DNA from: Candidatus Zhuqueibacterota bacterium
GTDB taxonomy: Bacteria > Zhuqueibacterota > Zhuqueibacteria > Residuimicrobiales > Residuimicrobiaceae
Direction of reading: 5' to 3'
Length of the DNA stretch: 8,820 nucleotides
NCBI GenBank assembly: GCA_016934435.1
Contig: JAFGSU010000446.1
Location: 1 to 8,820, forward strand
Shown: positions 7,201 through 8,820 of the stretch, in pieces
How positions within the stretch are numbered: position 1 is the stretch's first letter
How the letters are laid out: every line of letters starts with the position of its first letter
Program-made: the position numbers and the translations under genes
The notes under the pieces: generated by a model
What the model saw: only the letters and a program-made list of their open reading frames with translations
The model's database searches: none
Told to the model about the DNA's origin: nothing

Positions 7201-8820
7201 TGGCTATGGGCAAGGCCGAATATGTTACCCAGATCGGCTCGCCGTTTGCCATCACCGTCATCGGCGGTTTGTCGCTGAGCACGCTGTTCACTCTGGTTTT
7301 TATCCCCACGGTTTATTCGGGACTGGAATCGGCTCTGGCGTGGCTGAAGAAACTGCCCTGGTACATCAAGGCGGCGCAGGCACTCCTGTTCATTGCGGGA
7401 TCGTTGTTGATCTATTTCAACGTCGACAGTTTTATCTGGCAGATGGTCGACCTGTTCGTCCTTTTGCTGGCAATACCGGCGTTGACCTATTTTATTCAGA
7501 TTAGTTTGCGACAGGCGCGCGCCGAATATATCAAACCGAACGAGGCCATTACCATTACAATTCAGCACATGGTCAAGATTTATGATCAGGACAGTCGCTT
7601 TGTGCGGGAATGGAAAAAAGACCTGAATGGTCGTGGGCAGGCGCCGGAACTCAAATCAAAGCGATACCTGCTCGAGCCGCTGATATGGCAGGTGCCGGTA
7701 CTCCTCTTTCTCCTCTATTTTACCTATGGTTATCTGAGCGGCAAATTCTGGACGTTTGTGCTCATGCATTTTGTCTTTTTCTACATCCGCTATTTCTGGC
7801 GCAGCATGCAATCCCTGCTCAGGCGTTCTTTTCCCTGGATGCGAAATGAAAAACGGCAACGATGGATCGAGACCGGCTTTTTATGGGGTCTGCCGCTGAT
7901 GAATGCCTGGTTTTTCTATTTCAAATGGAACGCAGCCGGCCTGGGTATTTTTGTCGCCATACTCTGGTATATCCTACTGGTCATTGCCACCACGTCGCAT
8001 CGATTGCATCGTGACCGGGTGAATATTGCGCGAATCGAGGGGCGCTTTTCGGGTATGCGCCGGGCATTCTATCGATTTGTACACATCATTCCCATTGTCG
8101 GACGCAGGAAATCGCCTTTCAGGGCTCTTGATAATGTATCGGTGCAAATCGGCAGCGGCATGTTCGGCCTGTTAGGTCCCAACGGCGCCGGTAAAACCAC
8201 CCTGATGCGCATCATTTGCGGCGTGCTCGAGCAGACGCGCGGTTCCATCTGGATCAACGGCATCGCTCTTAAGGAGAAAAGGGAGGAGCTGCAGGGCCTC
8301 ATCGGCTATCTGCCGCAGGAATTTGGCACCTATGAGAATATGACGGCCTATGAATTCCTCAGCTATCAGGCGATTCTGAAGGGGATCACGGATAAAGAAA
8401 AGAGAGAGAAAATCATCGATTATGTCCTCGCGGCTGTGCATCTGCAGGAAAGTCGCCACAAGCGCATCGATTCTTTTTCCGGCGGCATGAAGCAGCGCAT
8501 CGGCATCGCCCAGACCCTGCTGCATCTGCCGCGCATACTGGTGGTGGATGAGCCGACGGCCGGATTGGATCCACGCGAACGCATTCGTTTCCGCAATTTG
8601 TTGGTGGAGCTGAGCCGCGAACGCATCGTTATCTTTTCCACCCACATCATTGAAGATATCTCCAGCTCCTGCAATCAGGTGGCGGTGCTGAATCGGGGTC
8701 GCCTGGTTTACCTGGGAGAGCCCGGCCATATGGCGGAAACCGCCAGAGGCGTGATGTGGCAGATATTGCTGTCGCCGCAGGAATTTGATCAGTTCCGCAA
8801 GGATCACCGGATCGTGCATC
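4236..8820 (+). CDS. RND permease fused in frame to extra membrane helices and an ABC ATPase domain (3'-truncated by window edge)
   Basis: One frame runs from the ATG to the last base with no stop (1528 full codons). Residues 1 to about 1035 are a full RND permease. Helix 1 is near the start, helix 2 begins at about 334, helix 4 holds GMLVDNSVVVLEN (D401, N402), helix 7 is at 530-550, helix 8 at 873-893, helix 10 holds GVVVNNGVIFIDF (N941 where AcrB has its relay Lys), and R971 and T978 lie in RVRPILITSLTT. A glycine-rich stretch sits at 654-662. Two hydrophobic segments follow (about 1046-1063, 1066-1090), then ITITIQHMVKIYD (1105-1117), which resembles the first strand of an ABC ATPase. Four more segments come next (about 1151-1170, 1171-1188, 1215-1230, 1233-1254). 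The ATPase core has ALDNVSVQIG (1297), Walker A GPNGAGKT (1314-1321), Q1361, signature SGGMKQ (1415-1420), Walker B with D1438 and E1439, D-loop GLDP and H1470, so it looks catalytically complete. The Q-loop and signature context resembles drug/ABC-2 export ATPases, some of which sit beside M1-peptidase-linked permeases. Domain calls are firm; function as one protein is inference. Confidence 0.9.
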   Translation, partial: MNLIRFVIQRKVFVSMLFIGLSLLGYISYQQLPVELLPNTELPFLMVQVRGHQEMDPAYLEKGAVVPLEGVISTLEGIDRLESYIDRRSGRIMVYFNQDVRIKYVHLKLQEKVNEILPSLGDEFMVMVLKVDIEQLANTFMQLQARGGGGINRVRNLVDQKALRELENIDGVAHVEVIGGQQTSIEIRLNEEACRAHNITASQIRAILAGNARDKTFVGQVYQRKQKLFVNVVAEYSDVSQLENIVLRAEGPLLLKHVAHVYGGLKEQTTISRVNGKEAVSVQMVRDNQVNLIDVSHRTRDVIEQLNEKLKSEDLEIVIQYDSAENIEKNVDLVKQLALIGGLLAVVVLWVFLRNLRLVLVIAFTIPASVLIAFNLFYLFDISINSLTLVGMALAIGMLVDNSVVVLENIYRLLSSGVDEDEAVIRGTQEVWKSIFASTMTTITVFLPFLFSSNFLIKVLGHHIGISIVSTLLVSLIFALLIIPMITHWLMLRRSRGGGMQFSRISTKNRLIQLYTVFLKSAIRFPARTIVGAALAFFASLLICLGLSLNTPEESRQDQFTLYITMPAGATLETTSLAVTDLEGLFQDFPEAQDIASQIYEEEATITIQLKEDYEKIRQYDLARIKNEIQERMDRFRTATVGFDPPAASRRFSGGGGGMGGGRSMNQGMERMLGIGSQEEKVVVKGSDFTIMRQMAEEISTYLQELSSMRRVSLSVADDRPEIHVYSDNFLLSEYGINANAVSAELASFQSEYTTTLKYKQGVDEYDIVIRNEVLEEKDIDDLRTLRIPGDGGGLYELQDISRIIYTQGVTGISRVNQEKQIEITYGFYPEITSDKTMLELARGEVDQVVASLRLPQGLAVEVVHDDLDLSEFYFLLAAAFILIYMILASVFESLLTPVVMLFTLPLAAIGALWGLIFTGHSILNANTMIGFLILLGVVVNNGVIFIDFTNILRGRGYNRSRALLMAGRARVRPILITSLTTIIGMLPLAMGKAEYVTQIGSPFAITVIGGLSLSTLFTLVFIPTVYSGLESALAWLKKLPWYIKAAQALLFIAGSLLIYFNVDSFIWQMVDLFVLLLAIPALTYFIQISLRQARAEYIKPNEAITITIQHMVKIYDQDSRFVREWKKDLNGRGQAPELKSKRYLLEPLIWQVPVLLFLLYFTYGYLSGKFWTFVLMHFVFFYIRYFWRSMQSLLRRSFPWMRNEKRQRWIETGFLWGLPLMNAWFFYFKWNAAGLGIFVAILWYILLVIATTSHRLHRDRVNIARIEGRFSGMRRAFYRFVHIIPIVGRRKSPFRALDNVSVQIGSGMFGLLGPNGAGKTTLMRIICGVLEQTRGSIWINGIALKEKREELQGLIGYLPQEFGTYENMTAYEFLSYQAILKGITDKEKREKIIDYVLAAVHLQESRHKRIDSFSGGMKQRIGIAQTLLHLPRILVVDEPTAGLDPRERIRFRNLLVELSRERIVIFSTHIIEDISSSCNQVAVLNRGRLVYLGEPGHMAETARGVMWQILLSPQEFDQFRKDHRIVH

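Noticed and set aside
7340..8170. A hidden stop, frameshift or gene boundary separating the RND and ABC parts
   Set aside because: I translated the frame codon by codon through this stretch. No stop occurs, and hydrophobic segments and basic loops continue sensibly in the same frame.
8172..8819. A 215-codon open frame on the - strand opposite the ABC domain
   Set aside because: The + strand here encodes Walker A, signature, Walker B and H-loop in order; the antisense frame shows no domain and is a shadow.

Overview
The window reads as chromosomal DNA from a Gram-negative bacterium. It carries a periplasmic adaptor and two resistance-nodulation-division (RND) pump subunits, and these need an inner membrane, a periplasm and an outer membrane. 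Coding sequence is moderately GC-rich and ribosome-binding sites are weak and purine-rich. The style suggests a poorly cultured lineage, perhaps of the FCB/Calditrichota type, but nothing here proves a taxon.

Layout, all genes on the + strand. (1) 1-725: the C-terminal part of a membrane fusion (adaptor) protein, cut by the window edge. (2) 741-3821: a complete 1026-residue RND inner-membrane permease, 15 bases after the adaptor and surely co-transcribed with it. (3) 3822-4235: an AT-rich gap of 414 bases without a credible gene. It holds a MITE-like element of about 244 bp (3967-4210) bounded by 18-bp inverted repeats, a third copy of the same repeat inside it, a GC-rich hairpin of a kind that recurs between genes in many genomes, and a small AT palindrome. 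(4) 4236 to the window end: one uninterrupted reading frame of at least 1528 codons. It encodes a second, full-length RND permease (about residues 1-1035), about six further predicted membrane segments, and a complete ABC-type ATPase core with Walker A, Q-loop, signature, Walker B, D-loop and H-loop. The frame is still open at base 8820.

The last gene is the main discovery: an apparent in-frame fusion of a proton-driven type of pump (RND) with an ATP-driven transporter motor (ABC). The ATPase fold itself may be split. A strand that looks like the first beta-strand of an ABC domain (residues 1105-1117) lies before a four-helix membrane segment, and the rest of the domain follows from about residue 1297. 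Counting helices (12 RND, plus 2, plus 4) puts both pieces on the cytoplasmic side, as an ATPase needs.

The adaptor, first permease and second permease lie in an order that recalls two-permease RND operons such as mdtABC. The two permeases might therefore share the adaptor and form mixed trimers, with the fusion adding an ATPase. That is inference. The MITE-like insertion between them could separate or rewire transcription of the fusion gene.
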